From contig NZ_JAQQXP010000005.1 of the NCBI RefSeq assembly GCF_028595265.1, forward strand, positions 1 through 64,000: 64,000 nt of DNA, given 5' to 3'. The position numbers and the translations under genes are program-made. The first letter of the stretch is position 1; each line of letters starts with the position of its first letter. Shown one piece after another: positions 1 to 8,874 of this stretch. The stretch is from Alteromonas gilva. GTDB lineage: Bacteria; Pseudomonadota; Gammaproteobacteria; Enterobacterales; Alteromonadaceae. Under the pieces are notes generated by a model. It saw only the letters and a program-made list of their open reading frames with translations, was not told the DNA's origin and searched no databases.

Positions 1-129
1 ATCTGATTTTTAAAGAACAAAGTGCAAAAAGATTACTCTATTTGCGCAAGGAGGACTTCCGTCACATTCAGCTATTTAACTGAACCTTGCTGCTTCGTGG
101 CTGTTTAGGCCCTGCCGAAGCGGATGCGT
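1..129 (-). other. rRNA operon leader (5' part, 16S off-window)
   Basis: Read on the minus strand, this stretch lies downstream of two rRNA-type promoters. It ends at the window edge with TTGTTCTTTAA (bases 10-20), which resembles the boxA antitermination element of gammaproteobacterial rrn leaders (TGCTCTTTAA in E. coli). The mature 16S sequence is not in the window, so the rRNA identity is inferred from the promoter and boxA architecture. Confidence 0.65.
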
Positions 130-157
130 ATAATACGCTTTTTGTTTTTTGAGTCAA
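130..157 (-). promoter_or_regulatory. rRNA-type promoter P2
   Basis: On the minus strand the -35 is TTGACT (152-157) and the -10 is TATTAT (130-135), separated by 16 bp. A GC-rich discriminator, ACGCATCCGCTTCGGC, follows. A 16-bp spacer and GC-rich discriminator are typical of growth-rate and ppGpp-controlled stable RNA promoters. It lies about 142 bp downstream of a near-copy (P1), like the paired P1/P2 promoters of enterobacterial rrn operons. Confidence 0.7.
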
Positions 158-271
158 CATGTTTTTTGAATTATTTTCGCAAACTGTTTTCTCTTAAAAC
201 CGCTTGACACCTGACGTAGAGAACATTTAACAATGTTCGTTTGCGTACATTTCCTGTCGAAGCGGACGCGC

Positions 272-332
272 ATTCTAGACACTTCTAATTAAAGATCAAT
301 ACTAAATTTGTATTTTTATTGTAATTTGTTGA
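272..332 (-). promoter_or_regulatory. rRNA-type promoter P1 with UP-like element
   Basis: On the minus strand the -35 is TTGATC (294-299) and the -10 is TAGAAT (272-277), with a 16-bp spacer. The discriminator GCGCGTCCGCTTCGAC nearly repeats that of P2. Immediately upstream (300-332) is an A/T tract resembling an UP element for the RNA polymerase alpha subunit. This would be the main promoter of the rRNA operon to the left. Confidence 0.65.
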
Positions 333-378
333 ACGAACGGATACTTTATAACCAATCCGGTTGTTTTTTCGTTATTTT

Positions 379-408
379 TTGAACTAAATACACCTATTTA
401 GCTCTAAT
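379..408 (+). promoter_or_regulatory. candidate promoter with inverted repeat
   Basis: TTGAAC (379-384) and TCTAAT (403-408) are 18 bp apart and could serve as -35 and -10 for the gene at 466. The spacer is nearly filled by an inverted repeat, CTAAATA-CACC-TATTTAG (384-401), which could be an operator. This is pattern-based only; no regulator is identified. Confidence 0.3.
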
Positions 409-465
409 CTAAGGATTCATCTTACCGAAACGAAATAGGTTTAAATTTGAGTGTAGGGCAGAAAT

Positions 466-1248
466 ATGAAACGTAGTGGTTATATCCTGGTTTCCCTGAT
501 GTTATTCACAAGTCATTTTTCGCAAGCGATCACAACTGACGAAGAATTATTGCAAACTGAGAATACCGTTCTGCAAGGATTTATTAAGCGACAAGTAAAA
601 CAATCAATGTCGGTTGGCAGAGCTGTAGGCTCGATTACCAGTCATTACCCCAACGAAGTAGAAACGATTGTTGCCACTTCACTGGATATGTACCCGAATG
701 ATTTTAAAGAAATCATTCACGCTGCTATATCGGCACAACCAAACGCTACCTCTAAGATTGTTGAAATAGCGATTAAAAAGAACGTAGCATCCTGCCCTAA
801 TATTGTAGAACTCGCTATTGAGGCCGATCCAAGTTATGTGGATTTTGTGGTGGGCGCTGCCGCAAACTCTAATCCTGATGAATTGAAAGATATTGTCCGC
901 GTTGCGGTGTTAACTGAACCCGATTCCGCTGATACCATAGTGCAGACTCTCACCAGTGAGCACCCGAATGAGTTGGTAGATATTCTTACCAGTGCTATCC
1001 AAGCCGTGCCCGTAGTGGGTGAGTACGTGGTAAATGCATTACTGGCGGTGTTTCCCCACGAAGCAGAAGCCGTGGTCACTACCGCGGTTCGAGAATCAGC
1101 TCAACAACGCGAGCAAATATCAAAAATCATTGAGACTGCCCATCAGGCAGGTTTAGATAGTGCCGACATTAAGCGTTACGCAATGGACGCCGGTATGACT
1201 GAAGAAGAATACAGTGCTGCAGTAAAACATAAGAACCAGGATCAGTAA
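466..1248 (+). CDS. secreted helical-repeat protein, unknown function
   Basis: I do not recognise a named family. The 260-residue product begins with a signal peptide (hydrophobic stretch about residues 5-18, likely cleavage after SQA near residue 21), so it should be exported. About ten tandem repeats of roughly 15 residues follow from residue 60 to 210, with pattern x-P-x5-[IV]-V-x2-[AT]-hydrophobic-x2; units include YPNDFKEIIHAAISA and HPNELVDILTSAIQA. The regular proline and buried-hydrophobic spacing predicts a solenoid of short helices, perhaps a protein-binding scaffold. The C-terminus (about 215-260) is charged and non-repetitive. It stands alone, divergent from the rRNA promoters and convergent with the glycosyltransferase gene. 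The ATG follows a weak ribosome site. Confidence 0.8.
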   Translation: MKRSGYILVSLMLFTSHFSQAITTDEELLQTENTVLQGFIKRQVKQSMSVGRAVGSITSHYPNEVETIVATSLDMYPNDFKEIIHAAISAQPNATSKIVEIAIKKNVASCPNIVELAIEADPSYVDFVVGAAANSNPDELKDIVRVAVLTEPDSADTIVQTLTSEHPNELVDILTSAIQAVPVVGEYVVNALLAVFPHEAEAVVTTAVRESAQQREQISKIIETAHQAGLDSADIKRYAMDAGMTEEEYSAAVKHKNQDQ

Positions 1249-1269
1249 TAATGGTCGTGTGAGCGCGCG

Positions 1270-3015
1270 CTATGCGCTGGTCTCCCGCCATTCCTTTTCA
1301 TCTTTAACAGCAAAGTTTTCTCTGCGTAACGTCAGGTTAGGGTTATAGGCAGGGTCGTTTTCGATAACATGGGCCCAATGCTGTTTTAAGTAATCGAGTT
1401 CAGCATTAAAGCGGGCCATTTTTTCTTTACTGACGTCTAATCCCCGTGACACCGATTCGTGATGATAATGTTCTACCTCTGCACAATACAGATTCCGCAG
1501 GCCAAGCTCTCTGACACGCAAACAAAAATCGACGTCATTAAAGGCAACGGTAAGGTTTGTGTCGTTTAACCCGCCAACGGCTAAATAGTGTGATTTTTTA
1601 ACCAATAAACAGGCCGCCGTCACGGCACTGAAGTTTTGCGTAGCGGCTAACCGGTTCATATAACCTGGATGGAATCGCGGGAAATACTTGTGCGCGTGCC
1701 CTGCACCGCCCCCGTACCCCATTACAACACCGGCATGCTGGACACGATCATCACTGTAGAGTAACTTTGCGCCAACGCAGCCGATGTCATCCCTCATGGC
1801 ATGCCCGGCCATATATTCGAGCCAATCCGCGGTGATAACTTCAATGTCGTTATTAATTAATCCAATGAGCTCGCCTCTGGCATGTTGCACTGCAAAGTTA
1901 TTGATTGCCGAGTAATTAAACGGGTGCGGGTACCTTAATACCGTGATCTGCTTATGGGTAGCCAGTTCTTCAAAATAGGCTAAGCTGTCGGCCTCATCGG
2001 AATTATTGTCAATCAACAGGATTTCGTAGTTAGTGTAGGTGGTTTTGTTAATAATTGACTCAATACACGCTTTCACCAGTGCCTTGCCATTTTTAGTCGG
2101 AATGATCAGTGACACCAGTGGCTCACTGTTTAGCGGCCACTGAACACGGTTAACCGCGACTTTCGATAACGTCGACGCTTGTCCGCCCGCGCTGACAACA
2201 CAATTCGCCAGTTCCTGAAGTTGCGCGCTTTTACCTGAGCGGCTCCCGGTAAAGTGCAGCAGTGAAAAGGGCAAGTGCTTAATACGCAGATGCGTATCGG
2301 CCAGCCACAGCTCGGCGACGATCGCACCAATTGTGGCGCACGACAGCTCCTTTAACGCTGTTATTTGGTGCGCAGCAACCACCAGCCCCGTTTCTACATA
2401 GCCAGCGGAAAAGTGATAGTCCGGGTTCCAGTCGGGTAAGCAGCGAGGTGTATCGAAATGTGCGCCGGCCGCTTTTTCATCGGTGTCTACATACAGCATG
2501 TCATAATTGTCGCTGCGGGCTAACACAGCCAATGCCATTGGATGCAGTTCATCACCGGCGTTGATTAATAACGCAGGTAAATCCGCGGTTAAGCTTGCTT
2601 CGTTAACGTGGCCGGCGCAATGTATTGAACAGGGCAATAGCGCCGAGAGCTGATTATCTTCTGCGCCAATCACCGTCACTGAGTTTAGCCAGTCGGACTG
2701 AGGCAGCAAAGACAAACACGTTTGCTTGATCTGGTTAGCGTTTGCGCCAAATATCACCACATTAAAATGACTTTGCACTATTGGCTGTTGTGCAACGATT
2801 GTGTGCAGCTTTGATGCCTGACGGCGCAATGTATTGGCATATAGAGCCTTGAGTTTCTTTTTACTTGGCAACCCGTAAAACAAGCCGGACTTTTGCAGGG
2901 AGCGCGAATAAAACGACGTGAGCGCCGGGTTCTTTTTGGCAAAATTGCGCACCGGTTTGGGCACAACACCCACACCGGCTTTAATGGCTATCATTGAATA
3001 TTTTTTTAGCGACAT
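1270..3015 (-). CDS. family 2 glycosyltransferase (WbbL-like)
   Basis: The product (581 residues from ATG 3015; an in-frame TTG at 3030 would add five) carries a C-terminal GT-A domain of glycosyltransferase family 2. It begins at LVSLIIPTKNG near residue 300, has the nucleotide-metal motif NNDIEV in place of DXD, and ends with FNDVDFCLRV, the acidic motif usually holding the catalytic base. The N-terminal 290 residues are a degenerate domain of unknown role. Such rhamnosyl/galactosyltransferase-like enzymes build O-antigen or surface glycans at the inner membrane. It sits just beyond the terminator of the rfb genes, so it may use dTDP-rhamnose, but the substrate cannot be read from sequence. 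Weak ribosome sites leave the start uncertain. Confidence 0.85.
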   Translation of the reverse strand: MSLKKYSMIAIKAGVGVVPKPVRNFAKKNPALTSFYSRSLQKSGLFYGLPSKKKLKALYANTLRRQASKLHTIVAQQPIVQSHFNVVIFGANANQIKQTCLSLLPQSDWLNSVTVIGAEDNQLSALLPCSIHCAGHVNEASLTADLPALLINAGDELHPMALAVLARSDNYDMLYVDTDEKAAGAHFDTPRCLPDWNPDYHFSAGYVETGLVVAAHQITALKELSCATIGAIVAELWLADTHLRIKHLPFSLLHFTGSRSGKSAQLQELANCVVSAGGQASTLSKVAVNRVQWPLNSEPLVSLIIPTKNGKALVKACIESIINKTTYTNYEILLIDNNSDEADSLAYFEELATHKQITVLRYPHPFNYSAINNFAVQHARGELIGLINNDIEVITADWLEYMAGHAMRDDIGCVGAKLLYSDDRVQHAGVVMGYGGGAGHAHKYFPRFHPGYMNRLAATQNFSAVTAACLLVKKSHYLAVGGLNDTNLTVAFNDVDFCLRVRELGLRNLYCAEVEHYHHESVSRGLDVSKEKMARFNAELDYLKQHWAHVIENDPAYNPNLTLRRENFAVKDEKEWRETSA

Positions 3016-3090
3016 GTAGCGATATAACAACCGTTAAGTAATGTTTTATGTTTGCCTGAAGCTCTGCAAACGCGAACTTTGAAGTATCCC

Positions 3091-3121
3091 TTAAAACAAC
3101 AACAGGGGCAAATAGCCCCTG
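3091..3121 (-). terminator. rho-independent terminator after rfbB
   Basis: On the minus strand there is a perfect 7-bp stem, CAGGGGC/GCCCCTG (3103-3121) with a 5-nt loop, followed by a T-rich tail (TTGTTGTTTT). It lies 32 bp after the rfbB stop and separates the rfb genes from the downstream glycosyltransferase. Confidence 0.75.
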
Positions 3122-3152
3122 GTTTATAACACGCTGCGCCTTAAACGCTGCA

Positions 3153-4241
3153 TCAGGCGTTACCTAAACGTTCGCCCTGGTAACTGCCGTCAAGTACCGC
3201 TTGCCACCAGCTGGTATTTTGCAAATACCAGAGTACCGTTTTACGAATACCACTTTCGAAGGTTTCCTGTGGCGTCCAGCCCAACTCAGATTCAATTTTG
3301 CTGGCATCAATGGCATAACGCATATCATGACCAGGGCGATCGGCAACTGTGGTGATTAACGCACGATAACTGCCTTGCTCACTGGGTTTAACTTCATCAA
3401 GAATATCGCATATCGTGTGTACCACATCGATATTTTGCTTTTCGTTATGACCACCGATGTTATAGGTTTCGCCAATTTTTCCTGTGGTTGCTACCACCAC
3501 CAGTGCACGGGCGTGATCTTCAACATATAGCCAGTCACGAATTTGATTACCTTTACCATATACCGGCAACGGCTTTCCCGCCAAAGCATTTAGAATCATT
3601 AACGGAATGAGCTTTTCCGGAAAATGATAAGGCCCGTAATTATTGGAGCAGTTCGTTACCACCGTAGGTAACTTGAAGGTGCGTAACCAGGCCCGAACCA
3701 AATGATCGGATGCCGCTTTTGATGCCGAATACGGTGAGCTTGGCTCGTAGGCAGTGGTCTCGGTAAACAAGGGGAGTTCGCCATCTGAACCGACATCATC
3801 AGGGTGCGGTAGATCGCCATACACTTCGTCGGTAGATATGTGGTGAAACCGAAAGCCTGCTTTTTTGCTATCGGACAACGCAGCATAGTAGGCCCTTGCC
3901 TGTTCCAGTAATACGTAAGTTCCTACAACATTGGTTTGAATGAACTCACCGGGACCGTCGATAGAACGATCAACATGCGATTCGGCCGCTAAATGCATAA
4001 TGATGTCTGGCTGGTAGGTATCAAGCACACGCTTTACCGCCGGGCCATCACAAATATCCACCTGCTCAAAATGATAACGCGCATCGCTGTCGACGTCTTT
4101 GAGTGACTCCAGGTTGCCAGCGTAAGTCAGCTTATCAAGGTTAACCACCCTGTGTTCGGTATCGTTTATAAGGTGGCGTACTACGGCAGAACCTATAAAC
4201 CCTGCACCACCGGTCACTACAATTGTTTTTGCTGTTGTCAT
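3153..4241 (-). CDS. rfbB: dTDP-glucose 4,6-dehydratase
   Basis: Second enzyme of dTDP-L-rhamnose synthesis: it converts dTDP-D-glucose to dTDP-4-keto-6-deoxyglucose using tightly bound NAD. The 362-residue product has the family's usual length. The Rossmann fingerprint GGAGFIGS is at residues 11-18, the signature STDEVYGD follows, and the catalytic YSASK motif (YxxxK) lies near residue 170. It is the last gene of rfbA-rfbC-rfbD-rfbB on the minus strand and is followed by a clear terminator. Because rfbA follows gspD by only 4 bp, its transcription may be linked to the secretion genes. Confidence 0.97.
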   Translation of the reverse strand: MTTAKTIVVTGGAGFIGSAVVRHLINDTEHRVVNLDKLTYAGNLESLKDVDSDARYHFEQVDICDGPAVKRVLDTYQPDIIMHLAAESHVDRSIDGPGEFIQTNVVGTYVLLEQARAYYAALSDSKKAGFRFHHISTDEVYGDLPHPDDVGSDGELPLFTETTAYEPSSPYSASKAASDHLVRAWLRTFKLPTVVTNCSNNYGPYHFPEKLIPLMILNALAGKPLPVYGKGNQIRDWLYVEDHARALVVVATTGKIGETYNIGGHNEKQNIDVVHTICDILDEVKPSEQGSYRALITTVADRPGHDMRYAIDASKIESELGWTPQETFESGIRKTVLWYLQNTSWWQAVLDGSYQGERLGNA

Positions 4242-4270
4242 TGTCGTCTTCTTAACTATGTTTATGCGGC

Positions 4271-5125
4271 TTACACCAGTTCGTCCATCATCGCACTAAG
4301 CTGCACTTGCCAGTGATTAAGCTCTGTCGAAAAGGTCTCTCTGGTGAGGGTTTTATCCAGCACGCTATAATGCGGACGTTTGGCCGGTGTTGGATAGGCG
4401 CTGCTGGGGATCGGTTTAATAGGTACCGGCTGTGACAGCAAACCTTTGGCTAAGCCTAGTTGCTGAATAGAAACAGCAAAATCAAACCAGCTGCACACCC
4501 CTTCGTCAGACCAGTGATATACGCCGCTGGTGCGCTGTATGGCAGCTTCGATACACGCCTGAGCTAATCCCCTGGCCCAGGTGGGGCTGCCAATTTGGTC
4601 GTCAATGACGCCAAGCTGGGGCTTTTCTTTCATTAAGCGCAGCATGGTTTTAACAAAGTTGTTGCCATGGGCCGAATATACCCAGGAAGTACGGATAATG
4701 GCACTGGCAGCAGGTAATATCGATAGCACTTCAGCCTCGCCAGCCGCTTTGGTTTTGCCGTACATGCCCTGGGGTTCAATGGTGTCGTGCACGGTATAGG
4801 GCGCGCCCTTTTCGCCATTAAATACATAGTCGGTCGACACGTGGACAAAAAAAGTGCCATTGACTTTGCAATAGCGCGCTAGATTAGCCACGGCGGCCTG
4901 GTTAAGCAGATAGGCGTTATCCTGATCCGTCTCAGCGTTATCAACAGCAGTATAAGCTGAGGCATTTATTACTGCATCTGGTTTGATGTCATCCAGCTTT
5001 GCGGCAATATTTTCGCTTAAAGTTATATCGATATCTTCTCGGCCAAGGCAAAGGGCTTCTGGCACCAAACGGGCAATTTCCCAGGCCAGTTGACCGCTTT
5101 TACCAATAACCACTAATTTTGTCAT
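4271..5125 (-). CDS. rfbD: dTDP-4-dehydrorhamnose reductase
   Basis: Final step of dTDP-L-rhamnose synthesis: reduction of the 4-keto group with NAD(P)H. The 284-residue product is full length. The N-terminal nucleotide-binding loop is VIGKSGQLAWEI (glycine-rich), the central HVSTDYVFNG motif is diagnostic of RmlD, and YGKTKAAGE supplies the Tyr-x3-Lys pair. It lies between rfbC (9 bp upstream) and rfbB (29 bp downstream), so the genes are probably co-transcribed. Confidence 0.97.
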   Translation of the reverse strand: MTKLVVIGKSGQLAWEIARLVPEALCLGREDIDITLSENIAAKLDDIKPDAVINASAYTAVDNAETDQDNAYLLNQAAVANLARYCKVNGTFFVHVSTDYVFNGEKGAPYTVHDTIEPQGMYGKTKAAGEAEVLSILPAASAIIRTSWVYSAHGNNFVKTMLRLMKEKPQLGVIDDQIGSPTWARGLAQACIEAAIQRTSGVYHWSDEGVCSWFDFAVSIQQLGLAKGLLSQPVPIKPIPSSAYPTPAKRPHYSVLDKTLTRETFSTELNHWQVQLSAMMDELV

Positions 5126-5134
5126 GGTAATATC

Positions 5135-5680
5135 CTAAAACGTTGGCGCATTCACAAACGTCACTCCATCGGCATCTTTCGCCGACAATGACGGCGCTTC
5201 ACCATTTACCAGCGGCCAGTTAATGCCAATTGTTGGATCGTCAAACTTCACCGACACTTCTGACTCAGGATGATAATAGTCCGTGCACTTGTAAACAAAT
5301 TCGGCCGATTCGCTGGTGACGTAAAAGCCGTGAGCAAAGCCTGCCGGTACCCACAACTGACGTGCATTCTCTGCCGATAAGTGCACGCCCACCCATTTGC
5401 CAAATGTGGGTGACGCTTTTCGCATATCCACTGCCACATCAAACACTTCGCCGGCCACAACCCGCACTAACTTGCCCTGGGTTTGCTCCAGTTGATAATG
5501 TAAGCCGCGCAGAATGCCCTGTTTGGACTTTGAATGATTGTCCTGAACAAACTCGACATTCGCACACTCAGCTTTAAACCAGTCGGTACGAAAAGTTTCC
5601 ATAAAAAAACCACGCTCATCACCGAATACGCGTGGCTCAATAATTTTGACATCAGCAATGTCAGTTTGGATTACCTGCAT
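5135..5680 (-). CDS. rfbC: dTDP-4-dehydrorhamnose 3,5-epimerase
   Basis: Third enzyme of the rhamnose pathway: epimerises C3 and C5 of dTDP-4-keto-6-deoxyglucose. The 181-residue cupin protein is of normal length. Visible family motifs are FGDERGFFMETFR near the N-terminus, FVQDNHSKSKQGILRGLHYQ containing the catalytic His, and the PAGFAHGFYV segment. A 164-bp gap separates it from rfbA upstream, the only sizeable gap in this set; it may hold an internal promoter, but I could not identify one. Confidence 0.97.
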   Translation of the reverse strand: MQVIQTDIADVKIIEPRVFGDERGFFMETFRTDWFKAECANVEFVQDNHSKSKQGILRGLHYQLEQTQGKLVRVVAGEVFDVAVDMRKASPTFGKWVGVHLSAENARQLWVPAGFAHGFYVTSESAEFVYKCTDYYHPESEVSVKFDDPTIGINWPLVNGEAPSLSAKDADGVTFVNAPTF

Positions 5681-5844
5681 TAATTTACTTTTCCACTATT
5701 TTTGTTTTGTATCCAGCGTGCGTATTAATGTGTTAGAGATACGATGAGCTAAAATACATTTAATTATTTGTTAGGTATATTTGCGTTGTACTTATCTGAG
5801 TATGGGTAAGCTTTTTACACCAGCATTTGACACCCCTGAAGGCT

Positions 5845-6723
5845 TTATTTTACCCGGTCTTTAATGACTTTTAATAAATACGTGCCGTAGCCACTTTTAA
5901 CTAGTGGAGCTGCCAGCTTTTCCAGTTGCTGCGCGTTAATATAGCCCATGCGGAATGCCACTTCCTCCGGACAACAAATTTTTAAGCCCTGGCGTTTTTC
6001 AATAGCGGCAACAAAGTTAGCGGCATCCAGTAAGCTGTCCAGCGTACCGGTATCGAGCCAGGCTGAGCCGCGCCCCATTAGCTCCACTTTAAGCGAGCCA
6101 TCCTGCAAATACATATTGTTTAAGTCGGTAATTTCGAGCTCACCACGGGGAGACGGTGTGACTTCTTTTGCAAAATCCACCACGCGTTTATCGTAAAAAT
6201 ACAGACCAGTCACCGCATAGTTGGATTTTGCGACAGCCGGCTTTTCTTCGATAGAAAGTGCGTTCCAGTCGTGATCGAAATCAACAACGCCATAGCGCTC
6301 CGGATCATTCACGTGATAACCGAATACCGTAGCACCAGAGGTTTGTTCATGGGCGCTTTTTAAAGACAGTCTTAAATCGTGACCATAATAAATATTGTCG
6401 CCCAAAATGAGCGCGCAGTCATCATTACCGATAAACGATTCACCAATTAAAAACGCCTGCGCCAGGCCGTCGGGTGAAGGTTGCACGGCATACTCAAGGT
6501 TAAGTCCCCACGCCGAGCCATCGCCAAGCAGGTCAATAAAGCGCTGTTGCTCTTCTGGGGTAGTAATAATGAGCACATCACGAATACCCGCCATCATCAG
6601 TGTCGACAGCGGATAGTAAATCATTGGCTTATCGTAAACAGGCATTAACTGCTTGCTTACCACTTTCGTGAGAGGGTGCAGCCTGGTACCAGAGCCACCA
6701 GCTAAAATTATTCCTTTTCTCAT
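5845..6723 (-). CDS. rfbA: glucose-1-phosphate thymidylyltransferase
   Basis: First committed enzyme of dTDP-L-rhamnose synthesis: joins glucose-1-phosphate to dTTP with release of pyrophosphate. The 292-residue product has the signature LAGGSGTRLHPLT at residues 7-19 followed by the Lys-containing SKQLMPVYDKPM, the ILGDNIYYG magnesium/sugar motif near residue 107, and VVDFD further on, all as in RmlA. Its start is 4 bp after the gspD stop, so it most likely shares a transcript with the secretion genes. Confidence 0.97.
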   Translation of the reverse strand: MRKGIILAGGSGTRLHPLTKVVSKQLMPVYDKPMIYYPLSTLMMAGIRDVLIITTPEEQQRFIDLLGDGSAWGLNLEYAVQPSPDGLAQAFLIGESFIGNDDCALILGDNIYYGHDLRLSLKSAHEQTSGATVFGYHVNDPERYGVVDFDHDWNALSIEEKPAVAKSNYAVTGLYFYDKRVVDFAKEVTPSPRGELEITDLNNMYLQDGSLKVELMGRGSAWLDTGTLDSLLDAANFVAAIEKRQGLKICCPEEVAFRMGYINAQQLEKLAAPLVKSGYGTYLLKVIKDRVK

Positions 6724-6727
6724 TGTG

Positions 6728-8857
6728 TTACTCCATCAAAGCTTCTAATCGAGCACGCTGAAGATCATCCGTCAAACCTTCAACTTCATCAGGCGAATTC
6801 AGAATATAAGGTATGATCATAATCATCAGTTCTGTACGCTCTTGCGTCGAGCCATCGCCCCGGAACAGCCGGCCTAAAACCGGAACTTTACCAAGTAGTG
6901 GCACGCCGACTTCGTTTCCTGAATCTTTAGAACGTATTAATCCTCCGATCAGCGCCGAGCCACCATCGCGCAAAGTGAGCACGGTTTGGATGCTTCGATT
7001 AGAAATTCTGGGTTGATCGCCGCCTGATACAGCCGCTTCACTCAGCTCTTGAGAAATTTCCAAATCAACCATTCCTGTAGCATGTACTGTTGGCGTAATA
7101 TCCAATATTACCCCGGTCTCCTGGTATACATAGTTTTTAACGATTGGTGCATCCGCTGTGCTAGTACCTTGCGATTGTGTCGACAAAACAGGGATTCTGT
7201 CACCGACATTTATGTTCGCTGATTCGCCACTTTTCACCATTACCCGAGGCCGAGAGCGTATTGTTGTTCGGTTATTGCTGTACAGAAAGTTTAATGCAGC
7301 CCGTGTATTATTTGCTGCGCCATCGCCCATCCCATCTGTCACGGTAAAGTTTAGGCCATTGCCAAACGTTGAACCTACTACATCATAAGCACCAATAGAT
7401 GATTTAAATAGCCACTCAATTGCTGAATTATCGCTCTCGTCAAGGCTCACTTCCGCTAATATAACCTCAATCATCACTGAAGGTGCTGGACGATCCATAC
7501 GCTTAATCATCGCTAACGCCTGAGTCCAATCCTTGCCACTACCGCTGAATAAAATAGTGTTGAGCATTTCATCAACCGCATAACGACCTTTCGTTTGAGA
7601 ATTTTCATTATCGTTTGTCGTTTGTGGTCTGGCTTGTACTTGCGACACTCTGCCGTTTTCACCACTTCCCTGCATTGGCTGCAACCCGTTGGCTACGCCT
7701 AATTGGCTCAACAGGTTTACAATATGACTGGCTTTGGTGCTTTGCACCTGATAACTAAACAACCCATTTTTGACCTCACTTTCTCGCTTAGTCTCTAGTT
7801 TCCTGGCCCACTCAACTATGTAATCGAGTGTTTCTTGCTCTTTTGCAAAAATGACAACCTGGCCAGTCGACTCTAAAGGCAATAACCGAACTGGTGCTGT
7901 TGACTCTCCAGCCTTAACTTCAAAACCTTCAGTTTTCAATATCGCCAACAAATTGTCAGACAATTCTTTGGCCGTACTGATCACAGGCTGTAAAATCACG
8001 CTATTCATACCCGCCATCGACGGCCTGTCGAGTAAGTTTATTGCTGCAACTGCTTGTTGAACTTTTTCATACTTTCCTTGTATGAGTAGTGCGTTACGAT
8101 TAATGTCTTCTTTAACATCCAAATCGTTACGACCAAAAATTTGCGATAAGACACTGCGCACATCGGGTGTTTTCAGTGCTTTAAGTGGATAAATTTGAAA
8201 TATGGGGCGATTGCCTGCGGGCACCTCCGGTAGCGCTCGTCCAGACATAATTATAGGCGTTTCATCTCCTGCGGCCTGGGCAGAATAGTCAAACACCAAT
8301 ACTCCCTCACGTTCAAAGGTCGTAACCCCGTAAGAAGCTAGCGTCTTAGTAGCCAACACATAGAAATCATCCTGAGATATAGGGGCGCTCAAGCGAAGCG
8401 TGACTAAGTCTGGAGCATCTTTAACCGACGGTTGCAGAATAAAGTTTAAACCCAGCTGATTTCCATATACTTCATTTATGAAACCTGGAATGGGTAAATT
8501 GTTGTATGACTGCTGAGCAACTTGTTTATCTTCTAGTTTTGGTATAACGACCTTTTCAGCCGCTTTAGCGGCTTGAGAAACCGATAACTTGGGCGGAGGG
8601 ATCACTCCTAATGCAGTATCAATCTCACTGCTATCTGCCTGTTGCCCAATAATGGTGTCTGCCTCCCCCTCATTTTGCTCTTTTGGCTCACGAAGTGGCT
8701 TAAAAAACGTTTTTTGATCCTCTTTGGAGAATTTGGAAGCAGGTCCACTGAATTGCGCACAGCCATTAAGTAGCACCAGTAAAACTGGCACGACTAAGCA
8801 GCTCAGATGTTTTCGCTGAGTTGAAATAAACCATGCATTATTGCTTTTTCTGTTCAT
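6728..8857 (-). CDS. gspD: type II secretion secretin GspD, lipoprotein type
   Basis: Outer-membrane channel of the T2SS. The 709-residue product starts with a lipoprotein signal; the lipobox LLNGC puts the acylated Cys at residue 33. Most GspD proteins have an ordinary signal peptide and need a pilotin; a lipidated secretin resembles self-piloting HxcQ of Pseudomonas. The periplasmic N-domains carry the usual features (for example YPLKALKTPDVRSVLSQIFGR), and the C-terminal secretin domain contains VMIEVILAEVSL, VPLLGKVPVLGRLFRG and a final ELMIMIIPYIL. It follows gspC by 17 bp and leads into rfbA with a 4-bp gap. The assignment to T2SS rather than type IV pilus rests on the neighbouring gsp genes. 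Confidence 0.93.
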   Translation of the reverse strand: MNRKSNNAWFISTQRKHLSCLVVPVLLVLLNGCAQFSGPASKFSKEDQKTFFKPLREPKEQNEGEADTIIGQQADSSEIDTALGVIPPPKLSVSQAAKAAEKVVIPKLEDKQVAQQSYNNLPIPGFINEVYGNQLGLNFILQPSVKDAPDLVTLRLSAPISQDDFYVLATKTLASYGVTTFEREGVLVFDYSAQAAGDETPIIMSGRALPEVPAGNRPIFQIYPLKALKTPDVRSVLSQIFGRNDLDVKEDINRNALLIQGKYEKVQQAVAAINLLDRPSMAGMNSVILQPVISTAKELSDNLLAILKTEGFEVKAGESTAPVRLLPLESTGQVVIFAKEQETLDYIVEWARKLETKRESEVKNGLFSYQVQSTKASHIVNLLSQLGVANGLQPMQGSGENGRVSQVQARPQTTNDNENSQTKGRYAVDEMLNTILFSGSGKDWTQALAMIKRMDRPAPSVMIEVILAEVSLDESDNSAIEWLFKSSIGAYDVVGSTFGNGLNFTVTDGMGDGAANNTRAALNFLYSNNRTTIRSRPRVMVKSGESANINVGDRIPVLSTQSQGTSTADAPIVKNYVYQETGVILDITPTVHATGMVDLEISQELSEAAVSGGDQPRISNRSIQTVLTLRDGGSALIGGLIRSKDSGNEVGVPLLGKVPVLGRLFRGDGSTQERTELMIMIIPYILNSPDEVEGLTDDLQRARLEALME

Positions 8858-8874
8858 CGGATTTTATTACTGCC

